Shown here in pieces: positions 44,699 to 55,239 of a stretch of 64,000 bases of DNA (its first letter is position 1; each line of letters opens with the position of its first letter). The translations under genes and the position numbers were made by a program. A model generated the notes under the pieces. That model was not told the DNA's origin, made no database searches, and saw nothing but the letters and a program-made list of their open reading frames with translations. Origin of the DNA: Armatimonadota bacterium (GTDB lineage Bacteria; Sysuimicrobiota; Sysuimicrobiia; Sysuimicrobiales; Sysuimicrobiaceae). Where the stretch lies: contig JAVKGW010000003.1 in the NCBI GenBank assembly GCA_031460175.1, positions 248,001 through 312,000 on the forward strand, in the 5' to 3' direction.

Positions 44699-45901
44699 AT
44701 GCGCCGGTGGACGGTGCTCGGGCTCGTGGTGTGCGTTGCCCTTGCGGGGATTCTGGGAGCGGGCTACGCCCAGGCTCCACGGGTGATCCGGATCGGCGTG
44801 GTGGTCTCCGCCACGGGACCCGCCGCGGCCCTGGGGATTCCGGTACGGAACGCCTTCCTGCTGTACGAGGAGCTCTTCCGGGATGCCATCCCGGGCCACC
44901 GGATCCAGTACATCATCCTGGACGACGCCACCAACCCGACTCTCGCGGTCCAGAACGCGCGCAAGCTCATCGCCGAAGACCGGGTGGTGGCCATCGCGGG
45001 GAGCACGGTTTCCGTGAGCGCCCTGGCCATGGTGGACGTCACCGGGGAGGCCGGGGTACCGCAGATGGCCATGGGGGCCACCCAGAACATCGTCCACCCC
45101 GTGGACGAGAAGCGCCGGTGGGTGTTCCTCCTGCCGCAGACCGCGGCGAGCGCCATCCAGGCGGTGACGTTGGACATGCGGCTGCGGGGAATCCGGACCG
45201 TGGGCTACATCGGGTTTAACGACGTGTGGGGGGAGGAGTGGTGGACCTCCCTCTCCCAGGCGGCCCCGAACCTCGGCATCCGTGTGGTGGCCAACGAGCG
45301 CTATGCCCGGGCGGACACCAGCGTGACGGGGCAGGTGCTGCGCCTCCTGGCGGCACGGCCGGACGCGATCCTCATCGGCGCCAGTGGAACCCCAGCTATC
45401 CTCCCGCATCGGACCCTCCGGGAGCGGGGGTATCGGGGCATCATCTACCACACGCACGCCGTCGGAGACCCCGACGTCCTGCGAGTCGGCGGGAAGGACC
45501 TGGAGGGCGCGTTGCTCCCGGTCGGCCCCGCGGTGGTAGCGGATCAGCTTCCGGACAACCATCCCAGCAAGCGGCCGGCCCTGGAGCACAAGCGGATCTA
45601 CGAGAGCCGGTACGGGCCGGGGAGCGTCTCCCAGTTCGGGGCCCACGTCCACGACTTCTGGCTCATCGTCCGGCCCGCCCTGGAGCGGGCCCTTCGACGG
45701 GCGAGCCTGGATAACCTCCCCGCGTTCCGGGCTGCTCTCCGGGACGAGATCGAGGCCACCCGGAACCTGCCCGGGGCCCACGGGGTGTTCACCTACTCGC
45801 CCATCGACCACCTCGGGCACCGGTTCGAGTACAGCAACGTCTTCGTCCAGGTCCAGGGCGGAAAACTGAAGCTCCTGCGCACCTTCCTCCCACGTCAGTA
45901 G
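44699..45901 (+). CDS. livK: Branched-chain amino-acid-type ABC substrate-binding protein
   Basis: Periplasmic Leu/Ile/Val-type binding protein (type I fold, ~400 residues). The signal peptide is about residues 1-26 ([20 protein letters not shown], cleavage near YAQA). The mature start [17 protein letters not shown] is the family signature for ligand entry. The ATG at 44699 has GGGAGGG seven bases upstream; in-frame ATGs at 44660 and 44693 are less well placed. It heads livH-livMG-livF. Family members also bind aromatic acids, amides or urea, so the ligand is open. Confidence 0.9.
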   Translation: MRRWTVLGLVVCVALAGILGAGYAQAPRVIRIGVVVSATGPAAALGIPVRNAFLLYEELFRDAIPGHRIQYIILDDATNPTLAVQNARKLIAEDRVVAIAGSTVSVSALAMVDVTGEAGVPQMAMGATQNIVHPVDEKRRWVFLLPQTAASAIQAVTLDMRLRGIRTVGYIGFNDVWGEEWWTSLSQAAPNLGIRVVANERYARADTSVTGQVLRLLAARPDAILIGASGTPAILPHRTLRERGYRGIIYHTHAVGDPDVLRVGGKDLEGALLPVGPAVVADQLPDNHPSKRPALEHKRIYESRYGPGSVSQFGAHVHDFWLIVRPALERALRRASLDNLPAFRAALRDEIEATRNLPGAHGVFTYSPIDHLGHRFEYSNVFVQVQGGKLKLLRTFLPRQ

Positions 45902-45921
45902 AGGGGGACGGGAAGCCGTCG

Positions 45922-46935
45922 GTGGATGCCACCATCCTGGGACTTCTGGTCGCGGACGGGATCACCAACGGGGTGATCTACGGACTCCTGGCCATCACCC
46001 TGGTGCTGGTGTTCACCGTGACCCGGGTGCTCTTCGTGCCCATGGGGGAGCTCCTCATGTACGCCCCTCTCACCTACGCCCTTCTCGTGGACCACAAGCT
46101 TCCTGGCTCCCTCTGGCTCGGGGCCGTCCTCCTCGCGGCGTGGGGGGTGCTGGACCTCCTGGCAGGAGCGCGGCGGATCAGCCTAGTGCTCTTCGCGGGC
46201 GCGGCGGCGCTCCTGGGGGCCGGGGCGTGGGCCGCCACCACGGGCTTCCCCATCCTCGCATGGGTGCTGGCGGTGGGGGTCGTGGTCCTGATGGGGATCG
46301 CCACCTACCGGTTGTTCTTTGAGCCCATCCCCCACGCCTCCGTGCTCACCTACCTCATCCTCTCCCTCGGCCTCCACTTCGTGTTCCAGGGGCTAGGGCT
46401 CGTGTTCTTCGGGCCGGAGCAGTACCGTCTTCCCCCGCTCCTGCCGGGAGAGGCACAGTTGGGCCCCGTGCCCCTTCCGCGACAGAACTTCGCGGTCTAC
46501 GGTCTGGCCCTCCTCTGGGTGTTGCTGCTCTACGGGTTCTTCTCCCGGAGCCTGTACGGGAAAGCGCTCCTCGCCTGCGCCATCAACCGCCGGGGAGCCC
46601 GTCTCACGGGGATCCGCATCCGGGACGCGGGCCGGGTGGCCTTCACCCTCGCCGGCCTCATCTGTGCCCTGGGAGGCATGCTGCTCGCGCCCCTCACCAA
46701 CGCCGCGTACTTCATGGGGTTCCTCCCTTCCCTGAAGGGGTTCGTGGCCGCGGTGTTGGGGGGGCTTGTGAGCTATCCCCTGGCCGCGGCGGGAGCGATC
46801 CTCGTGGGAACCCTGGAAGCCTTCAGCGCTTTCTACGCGAGCGCCTACAAAGAGGCCATCGTCTTCGCCCTCCTGCTCCCCATCCTCTTCGTCCAGAGCC
46901 TGCGCACGCTGGAAATCGGAGGGGTGGAAGAGTGA
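45922..46935 (+). CDS. livH: Branched-chain amino-acid-type ABC permease, LivH-like
   Basis: A 337-residue inner-membrane permease with about eight to ten hydrophobic helices. The N-terminal DGITNGVIYGLLAITLVLVF and the coupling segment around RRGARLTGIRI with FTLAGLICALGGMLLAP identify LivH. A Leu/Ala-rich insertion (about residues 60-130) adds extra helices compared with E. coli LivH. The GTG start lies 21 bases after livK. It pairs with the LivM half of the next protein. Confidence 0.92.
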   Translation: MDATILGLLVADGITNGVIYGLLAITLVLVFTVTRVLFVPMGELLMYAPLTYALLVDHKLPGSLWLGAVLLAAWGVLDLLAGARRISLVLFAGAAALLGAGAWAATTGFPILAWVLAVGVVVLMGIATYRLFFEPIPHASVLTYLILSLGLHFVFQGLGLVFFGPEQYRLPPLLPGEAQLGPVPLPRQNFAVYGLALLWVLLLYGFFSRSLYGKALLACAINRRGARLTGIRIRDAGRVAFTLAGLICALGGMLLAPLTNAAYFMGFLPSLKGFVAAVLGGLVSYPLAAAGAILVGTLEAFSAFYASAYKEAIVFALLLPILFVQSLRTLEIGGVEE

Positions 46936-48694
46936 TCCGCTGGATCCTCCTCGGGCTAGCCTTCGCGGCGATCCCCTTCCTCCCCCCCTTCTACCTCACC
47001 CTGCTGAACTTCACGGCCATCAGCGCGGTGGTGGCCCTGGGTCTGTACCTCCTGACGGGGCTCGCGGGAATGAGCAGCTTCGGCCAAGCCGCCTTCATGG
47101 GCCTCGCCGCGTACACCACCGCCATCGCCACCACCCGGTGGGGATGGTCCCCGTGGATGAGCTTGCCCTTGGCCCTGGCCCTCTGCGGGCTCGCGGCCGT
47201 GGTTTTGGGGAGTGTCACCGTCCGCCTGAAGGGGCACTACCTGCCGCTCGCGACCATCGCGTGGCAGATGGCCCTCTCCATCCTGATGGGGAACCTGGTC
47301 TCCATCACGGGAGGACACGGGGGGATCAGCGAGATCCCTGCCCTCCGACTCGGTCCCCTCTCCCTGCGGGACCCCCGGGAGTACGGTTTTCTGAGCCTCG
47401 GATGCGCGGTGCTGCTCGCCCTGGCCTGCGCGCAGCTGGCTTCCAGCCGCACGGGCAGGGCCCTGCGGGCGGTGCGGGGAGACGGCGCGGTGGCCGCCAG
47501 CTTCGGCGTGAACCTCCCGCTGGTCCGCCTGCAGGTGTTCGTGCTGGCCGCCCTGTTCGCGGGGTTGGCGGGATGGCTCCATGCCCACTTCCTCCGGTTC
47601 GTGAATCCCCAACCCTTCGGGCTTGAGGCCTCCATGCGGTACGTCATCATGGCGGTGGCCGGAGGGGTGGACCGCATCGGGGGCATCTTCCTTGGCGCGG
47701 GGCTTCTGACCCTGCTGGGGAGCTGGCTACAGGATATCCTCCCGGTGCTGTTCGGACGCACCGCCCAGTACGAGGTGATCGCGTACGGCCTCATCCTGGC
47801 AGGGATCCTCCTCCTGGCCCCGCGGGGTCTATGGCCGTTCCTGGAGGTCTACTTCCCCCGTCGCCGCCTCCCTCCCATCTCGGATCGCACCCTTCCTGCC
47901 CCTCCGATCCCCCTCCCTCGCTCGGAGGTCCTCCTGGAGGTCCGGGAGCTCACCAAGAACTTCGGGGGCCTCCTCGCGGTGAACGGCATCTCCTTCACGG
48001 TCCGTCGGGGAGAGGTGGTGGGGCTCATCGGACCGAACGGAGCGGGCAAGACCACCTGCTTCAACCTCATCACGGGCCTCCTCCCGCCCACGCGGGGAGA
48101 GGTTTGGTTTGACGGGCACCGGATCTCCGGGCGTCCCCCCTTCGCCATCCACCCACTCGGGATCGCCCGGACCTTCCAGCAGCCGCACCTCTTCGGGGAG
48201 ATGACGGTCCTGGAGAACGCGGCCCTGGGCACCTACAGCCGGACCCGCAGTGGGATGCTGGCGTGTCTGGTGGGGTGGGACAAGCTCCGGGGCGAGGAAC
48301 AGGCGGCCCTGGCGGAGGCCCACCGGGCCCTGGAACGCGTAGGCCTCGCACACCTTGCCCACGAGAAGGCCGGGAGGCTCCCCCTCGCGCAGCAGCGGCT
48401 GTTGGAGATCGCCCGGGCCCTCGCCTCCGCCCCGCAGCTGCTCCTGCTGGACGAGCCGGCTGCCGGCCTGCGGGCGCGGGAGAAGCGGGAGCTGGCGCAG
48501 CTCCTCCGGCGTCTTGCGGAAGCGGGAACCAGCATCCTCATCGTGGACCACGACATGGACCTCATCATGGGGCTGGTGGATCGGGTGGTGGTCATGCACT
48601 ACGGGGAGAAGCTGGCCGAAGGGGCTCCGGAGGGGGTTCAGCAGAACCCGCGGGTCCTGGAGGCATACCTGGGTCTGCCCGCGGAGGCAGCGGG

Positions 48695-48698
<4 letters not shown>
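46932..48698 (+). CDS. livMG: Fused LivM permease - LivG ATPase
   Basis: A 588-residue natural fusion. Residues 1-300 are a LivM permease (AVVALGLYLLTGLAGMSSFG at 34-53, coupling segment RALRAVRGDGAVAASFG). A Pro-rich linker at about 305-330 joins the LivG ATPase, with Walker A GPNGAGKT near residue 367, LPLAQQRLLEIARAL in place of the classical LSGGQ, and LLLLDEPAAGL. The start GTG overlaps the livH stop and the end overlaps livF (ATGA). Such fusions are known but are not the usual form. Confidence 0.93.
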
Positions 48699-49440
<742 letters not shown>

Positions 49441-49444
<4 letters not shown>

Positions 49445-50463
49445 CGGGGGAGGCGCAGGCGGAGGAGCTTCCGGGCGTTCTCCTCGAAGATCTTCCGCTT
49501 GTCCTCCAAAGATGCCGTCATGTTCTCCACGGCCCGGATGGCCTCCCGCACGTACATGGCTCCCTCCTCGGGGCCGAAGGGCATGTCGGAGCCGAACAGC
49601 ACGTGCTCTGCTCCGAAGAACGCCACCCCGCACTCCACGCCGGGCACGTTGCCGAAGAGGGCCGTGTCCGCGTAGAACATCCGGAAGTACTCGTGGGGCG
49701 ACCGCTTGAGCCTCCGGCGGGCCTCCACGTCCTCTGCGGAGTCCGTGCGGTGGCCGATCCGGTCCAACCCTCCCCAGCCAAGCCGTCCTTCCACGTACGG
49801 AATGATCCCGCCCAGGTGGTGGGTGATGATCTTGAGGTTCGGGAGGCGGTCGAAGATCCCGGAGAAGACCATCCGGGTCATGAACACCCCGGTCTCATAG
49901 GGCCAGCCCAGGGCCCACCAGATGTCGTACTTGGAACGGTTCTCCGTGGGGTAATCCGCCTGGTCCTGCCCCCGGGTGGGGTGGACCCAGATGGGGAGGT
50001 CGTAGGCGGCCATGCGCTCAAAGAGGGGCAGGAACTCCGGTTGGTCCAGGGGCTTTCCGAGCACGTTGGTGAAGATCTGGACCCCGGTGGCGCCCAGCTC
50101 CTCTACCGCCCGCTCCGCCTCCCGCACCGCGGCCTCCACGTCGTCCAGGGGCAGGGAAGCCACGAAGCCCACGAACCGGTCTGGATAGCGGTCCACGAGC
50201 TCAGCCATGCCGTCGTTCGCGGCCCTGGCGAGCTCCACCCCCTGGGGCCCCGTGGCCACCGCCTCGATGGGCGGGGCCGCCAGGCATGGCACCTGTACGT
50301 AGGCGCCGAGGGTGTCCATGATCCGGAACCGTTTCTCGAGATCCCACAGGGTGCTCACGCCTCGGACCAGCCGTTGGAGATATCCCGATGCGGAAGCGTG
50401 TTCGACCATCCGGTCGTAGAACCCCTTCGGGTAGATGTGGCAGAAGGCGTCGATCTTGAGCAT
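49441..50463 (-). CDS. ACMSD/gamma-resorcylate-decarboxylase-type amidohydrolase
   Basis: A 340-residue amidohydrolase-2 family protein (decarboxylases and hydrolases of the ACMSD superfamily). It begins KIDAFCHIYP, where the usual HxH metal motif reads F-C-H, a change seen in a subgroup of this family. Other metal positions are kept: IWVHPTRG, the THHLGG histidines and the Asp in FGSDMPFG. Related enzymes decarboxylate or reversibly carboxylate aromatic acids; the true substrate here is unknown. It is the last gene of a unit with a NitT/TauT-type binding protein and MetF-MetV. Confidence 0.8.
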
Positions 50464-50473
50464 GGTCCTCCTC

Positions 50474-51490
50474 CTACTGCACCTTCAGGTCCCGGGCAGC
50501 CTCCCGCACGAAGCGGAAATCCACCAAGCGGTCCACGGGAAGGGGGGATGCCAGGGCGCCCTGCGCCACCATGTGCGCCTGGAGGGCCAGCAGGTGCCGC
50601 GCGTCGAACACCCCGTCCCGCCGCAGCCCCGGCCAGATCATCTCCTGGAAGAGGGCGTCCTCCCGGAGCGGGGTGTACTTCTTCAGGACCTCCACCACCT
50701 CCGCACGCGCGGCGGGATTTCGCAAAGCGTCGTTGTAGAGTTGCAGCCCCCGCAGGTACGCCCGCATCCATCGGGTCGCCACCGGCGTCCGGGCCCGCAT
50801 CTGCTCCGAGTACACCAGCACCGCGGCGGGGAAGTCCGTCACCACCGCGTCCGCGGTCAAGAGGGCGATGCCGGACCGAAGCCGCCGGGTGGAGATGGTG
50901 GCGGAGGGTTCCACCATCATGGCCGCGTCCACGGCCCCGTTGTGCACCGCCACGGGCATGTCCGGGATGGCCATGGGCACGAGCTGCACCTCCCGCAGGC
51001 TCACCCCGCCCCGGGCCAACATCCGCTCCAGGAGGAACGTCTGCACCCCCGCGAGGTTGGTGACCGCCACCCTCCGGCCCCGCAGGTCTCGTACGCTGCG
51101 CACGGTGCCCGCGTCGAACAGCTCCCGCCGGACCACCAGCACGTTGAACCCGTGGCCCTTGGCGAAGGAGCCCTTGGTGGCCACAATCCGCATCCCCGCC
51201 CCCTGCTGGATGGCGTTGATGAATCCCGGGATGATCTCGATGCCGCCCACGTCCAGCAGGCCCGTGGCGAGCGCCGGGATGATCTCCGTGGACCGCATGC
51301 GGTGGTTGAGCTGGACCTGGAGTCCCTCCTCCGCGAAGTACCCCTTCTCCAGGCCGATGAAGATCCCCGCATCGGACACCGCGCCCGGGGTGCCTGCCCG
51401 GATGGAGACCAAGGCCTGTCCAAGGGCGGAGGAGGCGGCGAAGATCGCGAGCAAACAGACCAACCCCAGAAAAAGCCCCTTTCCGGTCAT
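50474..51490 (-). CDS. NitT/TauT-type ABC substrate-binding protein
   Basis: A 338-residue secreted protein of the NMT1/SsuA-like group (type II fold). The signal peptide is residues 1-25 (GLFLGLVCLLAIFAASSALG). GIFIGLEKGYFAEEGLQVQL is the hallmark first segment, and DLRGRRVAVTNLAG and VDAAMMVEPSA follow. Ligands in this family include sulfonates, nitrate, thiamine precursors and aromatic acids. No permease or ATPase gene accompanies it. The gene lies 30 bases after metF-metV and 10 bases before the amidohydrolase. Confidence 0.85.
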   Translation of the reverse strand: MTGKGLFLGLVCLLAIFAASSALGQALVSIRAGTPGAVSDAGIFIGLEKGYFAEEGLQVQLNHRMRSTEIIPALATGLLDVGGIEIIPGFINAIQQGAGMRIVATKGSFAKGHGFNVLVVRRELFDAGTVRSVRDLRGRRVAVTNLAGVQTFLLERMLARGGVSLREVQLVPMAIPDMPVAVHNGAVDAAMMVEPSATISTRRLRSGIALLTADAVVTDFPAAVLVYSEQMRARTPVATRWMRAYLRGLQLYNDALRNPAARAEVVEVLKKYTPLREDALFQEMIWPGLRRDGVFDARHLLALQAHMVAQGALASPLPVDRLVDFRFVREAARDLKVQ

Positions 51491-51520
51491 TCCAGCCTCC
51501 CTCCCGGCAATTGGCGGTTC

Positions 51521-53119
51521 CTAACCATCCTCTGGAAACGGCAAGCTCCCTCCCGGCACCGGTACCGGCCCGGGAGGCGCCGCGGCGCGTTCTCGGGCCT
51601 GCGACACCGGAGGCAGGATCCTCGCCTCCGGCCCACTCCCCTGGAAGTGCCCGATCCAGGAGCACGTCCCGCGGATCTCCTCGGGGACGGGTGGCACCCA
51701 CGTCTGCTCCCACCTCTCCATCTGGCCCGTGTGCTTCGCGAGCCGGTAGATGCGGGCGTGGATGCACTCCCGGTCTCCGAACTCGCAGGTGTTCCCGTCC
51801 GTGCCCCCGCAGGGGCCGTTCGCGAGCCCCTTCGGGCAGGTCTCCGGGCAGACGAAGAAGGTGTAGGGGAGCCGACAGAACCCGCACAGCTGGCAGCCCA
51901 CCCACGGTCCCTTGAGGGCGTGCTCCACCCGTGCCAAAACCCGTCCCGCGGCACTCTGCCGGGAAACGGGGCGGAACAGGATCGCTCCCAGCTTCGCCAC
52001 GGGGCTAGAGGGCTGGAACATCCAGTGATCCACGGCCTCCAGGATCCGGAACCCCCGCACCTCTCCGGGCGAAGCCACCACGGCCCCCGCCCCCTGGTCG
52101 AGGTAGAAAGCCCCTTCCGGTGCCAGCCGCACCGGACGTCCGTCGGGGTGGGTCATCACCTCCTGCCAGGCTTCTTGCCACGACTCCAGGTCCCGGCAGC
52201 TCGCCTCCAGGGTGGCCACCTGATCCAGGAGCTGCTCCAGGGTGCGCTCCGTATGCACCCCGCACAGGTGCGCGCCCCCGTATCCCAACAGCCGTGCGCC
52301 CACCACCTGCAGGGCAGCCCGTCGGATGGCGACCGACCTCCCTCCGTCCTCCAACTTCGCGTCCTCCTCCAGGCGCCGCAGGAAGTCCTCCGGGATCGGA
52401 ACGCCGGGAAGCTTCGCATCCCGGATCCGCAGGGCCAGGGAGGGCGTGAGCAGCCACACGCTGGCCAGGATCGGGACGCGGACGCCCCGGGAAGCCAGGA
52501 ACGCCTGGAGCTCCTGGAACTTCCGGGGGTCCCACCCGATCTGGGTGATGAGGACATCCGCTCCGGCCCGGAGCTTCTTCAGGGCCTTCACGTACTGCCC
52601 GAAGAGCTCCTCCTCCCGGTACTTGAACGGGTTCACCGCGGCGGCCAGGAACGCGGAGGGGAGCTCCTTCCGGGCGATCCAGAGGGACTGGACGGAGTCC
52701 AGGTACCGGGCAGGCCTGTCCGGAGGGGGCTCCCGCAGGGCATCTCCCGTGATGAACAGGAATGCCTCCAACCCCTCCTGTCTTGCCCGCTCCAGGTCCC
52801 GTTCCAGATCCGGGAGGGTGCGTCCCTTGCCGGCCCAGTGGACCACGGGGAGGATCCCCGTGGCCTCCGCCACCATGCGACCCACCAGGAGCGCATCGTG
52901 GTCGTGGTCCGTGCGTACCCGGTCCGAGATGGTGAGGGCTGCAATCCGCCCGTCCTGCCGGGCCCACCGTCCCATCCGGATCACGGAGTCCGCCACCTCC
53001 TCAAGGGGCTTGGAGCCGCTCAGCGGCGGGGACTCCAGGGTGAGGACGAACCTTCCCTCCTGGAGGCTCTGCAGGAGCCGGTTTTCGTACTTCGGGCGAA
53101 CGGCCTCGGGACGGTTCAT
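51521..53119 (-). CDS. MetF-MetV fusion (5,10-methylenetetrahydrofolate reductase)
   Basis: A 532-residue protein. Residues ~1-300 form the MTHFR barrel (FVLTLESPPL, DLERARQEGLEAFLFITGD, VLITQIGWDP). Residues ~330-470 are MetV-like and end in a Cys cluster running from C409 to about C452 (GCQLCGFC, CPETCPKGLANGPCGG, CEFGDREC). In acetogens MetF and MetV are separate subunits and the MetV cluster binds zinc. A Pro-rich tail follows. Reduction of methylene-THF feeds methionine synthesis or a Wood-Ljungdahl methyl branch. It has its own promoter at 53165-53194. Confidence 0.85.
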   Translation of the reverse strand: MNRPEAVRPKYENRLLQSLQEGRFVLTLESPPLSGSKPLEEVADSVIRMGRWARQDGRIAALTISDRVRTDHDHDALLVGRMVAEATGILPVVHWAGKGRTLPDLERDLERARQEGLEAFLFITGDALREPPPDRPARYLDSVQSLWIARKELPSAFLAAAVNPFKYREEELFGQYVKALKKLRAGADVLITQIGWDPRKFQELQAFLASRGVRVPILASVWLLTPSLALRIRDAKLPGVPIPEDFLRRLEEDAKLEDGGRSVAIRRAALQVVGARLLGYGGAHLCGVHTERTLEQLLDQVATLEASCRDLESWQEAWQEVMTHPDGRPVRLAPEGAFYLDQGAGAVVASPGEVRGFRILEAVDHWMFQPSSPVAKLGAILFRPVSRQSAAGRVLARVEHALKGPWVGCQLCGFCRLPYTFFVCPETCPKGLANGPCGGTDGNTCEFGDRECIHARIYRLAKHTGQMERWEQTWVPPVPEEIRGTCSWIGHFQGSGPEARILPPVSQARERAAAPPGPVPVPGGSLPFPEDG

Positions 53120-53164
53120 GCCGCTCCTCGTGGGTCATACATTGGCCTTTCGCTTGCTTTTTCC

Positions 53165-53194
53165 ATCTTACCGGGGTTCCGTCCGAGCGGGCAA
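53165..53194 (-). promoter_or_regulatory. Promoter of the metF-metV unit
   Basis: TTGCCC (53189-53194), 18-base spacer, TAAGAT (53165-53170) on the minus strand. Predicted start near 53158, ~38 bases before the ATG at 53119, which has GAGGAG four bases upstream. It separates this unit from the upstream ketopantoate-reductase-like gene. Confidence 0.6.
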
Positions 53195-53216
53195 CTTCCG
53201 GAGGGCCCTGTGAGGT

Positions 53217-54164
53217 TCAATCCAGATGCTGCACCTGGTGCGGGTAGGTACGCTCCAGGATCTCCACGATCCGGGTGAGGAGGGCGTTGTAGGGCGCGGG
53301 GATGCCGTGGCGTTCCGCCCGCCGCGCGATCTCCCCGTTGAGGAACGCGATCTCCGTGGGACGGCGTCGGAGCACATCCTGGAGCATGGAAGGGAGGTGG
53401 GTGCGCTCCTGTGGGGACTGGTGGCGCCGGAGGAGCGTATCCAGGACCCTTTGCGGATCCAGGGAAACTCCCTCCGCGGCCGCCACCGCCACCGTCTCCG
53501 CCACGATCCGCTCGAAGATCTCCCGCGCGGCGGGCTGGGCCACAAGGGGCCCAACGGGGAGACGGGTGATGGCGGAGAGCGCGTTCGCGGCCGCGTTGAA
53601 AGCCACCTTGTACCAGATGGCTTCCCACGGATCGGGGAGAGCCCGCGCGGGCAGGCCCGCCTGGGTGAGCAGGGTGGCGAGCTCCTGCGCGGCGCCGAAT
53701 CGATCTGGCGCAAGAGGCCCCAACAGGATCTCCACGGGGTGCGGGGTCCACCGGATCCGTCCCGGGGCCACCAGGTCGCTCCAGAGGAAGCAAACGCCCG
53801 CCAGGATCCGGTCCGGGTTGAACACCTCCGCGAGGGCCTCCACGTTCCCCAGCCCGTTCTGGAGCGTCACCACCCACGTGTCGGGTCCCGCCATGGGCAG
53901 GGCGTTTTGGGCCGCGCTCCGGGTGTGGTTGGACTTGGTGAAGATCAGGAGGTAATCCACCTGCCCCGCGTCCGTGGGGTCCCGGGTGGCCCGGACCCGC
54001 ACGACGCGCGGGCGCATCCCGTCGTCCACCCACACCCCGTGCTGGCGGAGGGCAGCGACCTGTTCCTCCCACACGTCCACGAGCCAAACCTCGTGCCCGG
54101 CCTCCGTGAGGTGCACGCCGAAGCGGCACCCCATGGCCCCCGCCCCCACCACGCCGAACCGCAC
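53217..54164 (-). CDS. Ketopantoate reductase-like (ApbA/PanE) oxidoreductase
   Basis: A 315-residue NADP-dependent 2-keto-acid reductase of the PanE/ApbA family. The Rossmann loop GAGAMG is at residues 7-12, the FTKSNHT segment is where PanE has its KxxQ/TKA motif, then LQNGLGN, and the conserved Lys is in IWYKVAFNAAANALSAI. The family includes true PanE and many paralogues that reduce other keto acids. Placement in a catabolic-looking operon makes the latter likely. The GTG start is preceded by GAGGAGG. It lies 19 bases after the alcohol dehydrogenase. Confidence 0.85.
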   Translation of the reverse strand: MRFGVVGAGAMGCRFGVHLTEAGHEVWLVDVWEEQVAALRQHGVWVDDGMRPRVVRVRATRDPTDAGQVDYLLIFTKSNHTRSAAQNALPMAGPDTWVVTLQNGLGNVEALAEVFNPDRILAGVCFLWSDLVAPGRIRWTPHPVEILLGPLAPDRFGAAQELATLLTQAGLPARALPDPWEAIWYKVAFNAAANALSAITRLPVGPLVAQPAAREIFERIVAETVAVAAAEGVSLDPQRVLDTLLRRHQSPQERTHLPSMLQDVLRRRPTEIAFLNGEIARRAERHGIPAPYNALLTRIVEILERTYPHQVQHLD

Positions 54165-54183
54165 CGCCTGCCTCCTCGTCCCC

Positions 54184-55227
54184 TCAGGGAATCAGGACCG
54201 CCCGGCCGTGCACCCTTCCCCGGTGCAGATCCGTGAGTGCCCGGTTCGCCTCCTCCAGGGGATAGCGTACGATCCTCGCCCGCACCGCCCCCTGCGCGGC
54301 CAAGTGCACGAGCTCCACGAGCTCCGTGTAGGTCCCCACGAGGTTGCCCACGATGGCCTTCTCCGTGGCCACGAGTTCCATGGTGGGCACCGTGAGGGGA
54401 TCCCCGTACCCCACCACGAAGTAGGTTCCCCGACGCCCGAGCAAGGACCACCCCAGCTGGGGAGCCCCCCCTTCCCCCACGAAGTCCAGGACCACCCGCG
54501 CGCCCCGTCCCTGGGTCCACTCCATCACCTGCGCGGCGCTCTCCGACTCCGCGGGGAACACCGCGTCCGCACCCATCTCCCGGGCCCAGTTCCGGGCTTC
54601 CTCCGACCGGTCCACCACCGCGACGCGGGCGCAGGACAGGGCCCGCAGCATCTGGTACGCCAGGTGCCCCAGTCCGCCGAATCCCAGGAGCACGGCCACG
54701 GTCCCCGGCTCCAGGAGCGGGATCGCCCGCTTCACCGCATGGTAGGCGGCTAAGCCCGCGTCCGCCAGAGGGGCCGCATCCTGCGGAGGGAACCCCTCCG
54801 GGAGCCGGATGCAGTTCCGCTCCTTCACGAGAAGGTACTCCGCGAACCCGCCGTCCCGATCCAGGCCCACGAAGGCGCCGTTCTCGCAGTGCATCTCCTG
54901 CCCCTGTCGGCAGGCGAAGCAGACGCCGTCCGAGACCATGGGATACACCAGGACAGGATCCCCCCTGCGCACGGAGCGGACCGCGGGTCCCACCTCCTCC
55001 ACCCATCCCGCGTTTTCGTGTCCGGGAATGTACGGGAGCTGTGCCCGCATCACCCCCCGGAACATCCCCTCCAGGACGTGCAGATCCGTCCGGCACACCC
55101 CCGCCCCGGCCACCCGGACGATCACGTCGTCCGGGGCCTGCAGCCTGGGGTCCGGAACCTCCTCCAGGACCAGAGCCGGGCTCTGGTCCTCTACGGGTCC
55201 GTACCGGTGGAGTCGGGCCGCCCTCAT
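54184..55227 (-). CDS. Zinc-dependent alcohol dehydrogenase (MDR family)
   Basis: A 347-residue medium-chain dehydrogenase. Catalytic zinc ligands are C45 (GVCRTDLH) and H70/E71 (GHENAG). The structural zinc loop reads D100-x2-C103-x2-C106-x7-C114, with Asp in place of the usual first Cys; some thermophilic archaeal ADHs have Glu there. The Rossmann motif GFGGLGHLAYQ precedes an acidic VVDRS, suggesting NAD preference. It probably oxidises an alcohol made or used by the neighbouring enzymes. The substrate is not known. Confidence 0.9.
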   Translation of the reverse strand: MRAARLHRYGPVEDQSPALVLEEVPDPRLQAPDDVIVRVAGAGVCRTDLHVLEGMFRGVMRAQLPYIPGHENAGWVEEVGPAVRSVRRGDPVLVYPMVSDGVCFACRQGQEMHCENGAFVGLDRDGGFAEYLLVKERNCIRLPEGFPPQDAAPLADAGLAAYHAVKRAIPLLEPGTVAVLLGFGGLGHLAYQMLRALSCARVAVVDRSEEARNWAREMGADAVFPAESESAAQVMEWTQGRGARVVLDFVGEGGAPQLGWSLLGRRGTYFVVGYGDPLTVPTMELVATEKAIVGNLVGTYTELVELVHLAAQGAVRARIVRYPLEEANRALTDLHRGRVHGRAVLIP

Positions 55228-55239
55228 CGCTCCGAAACC

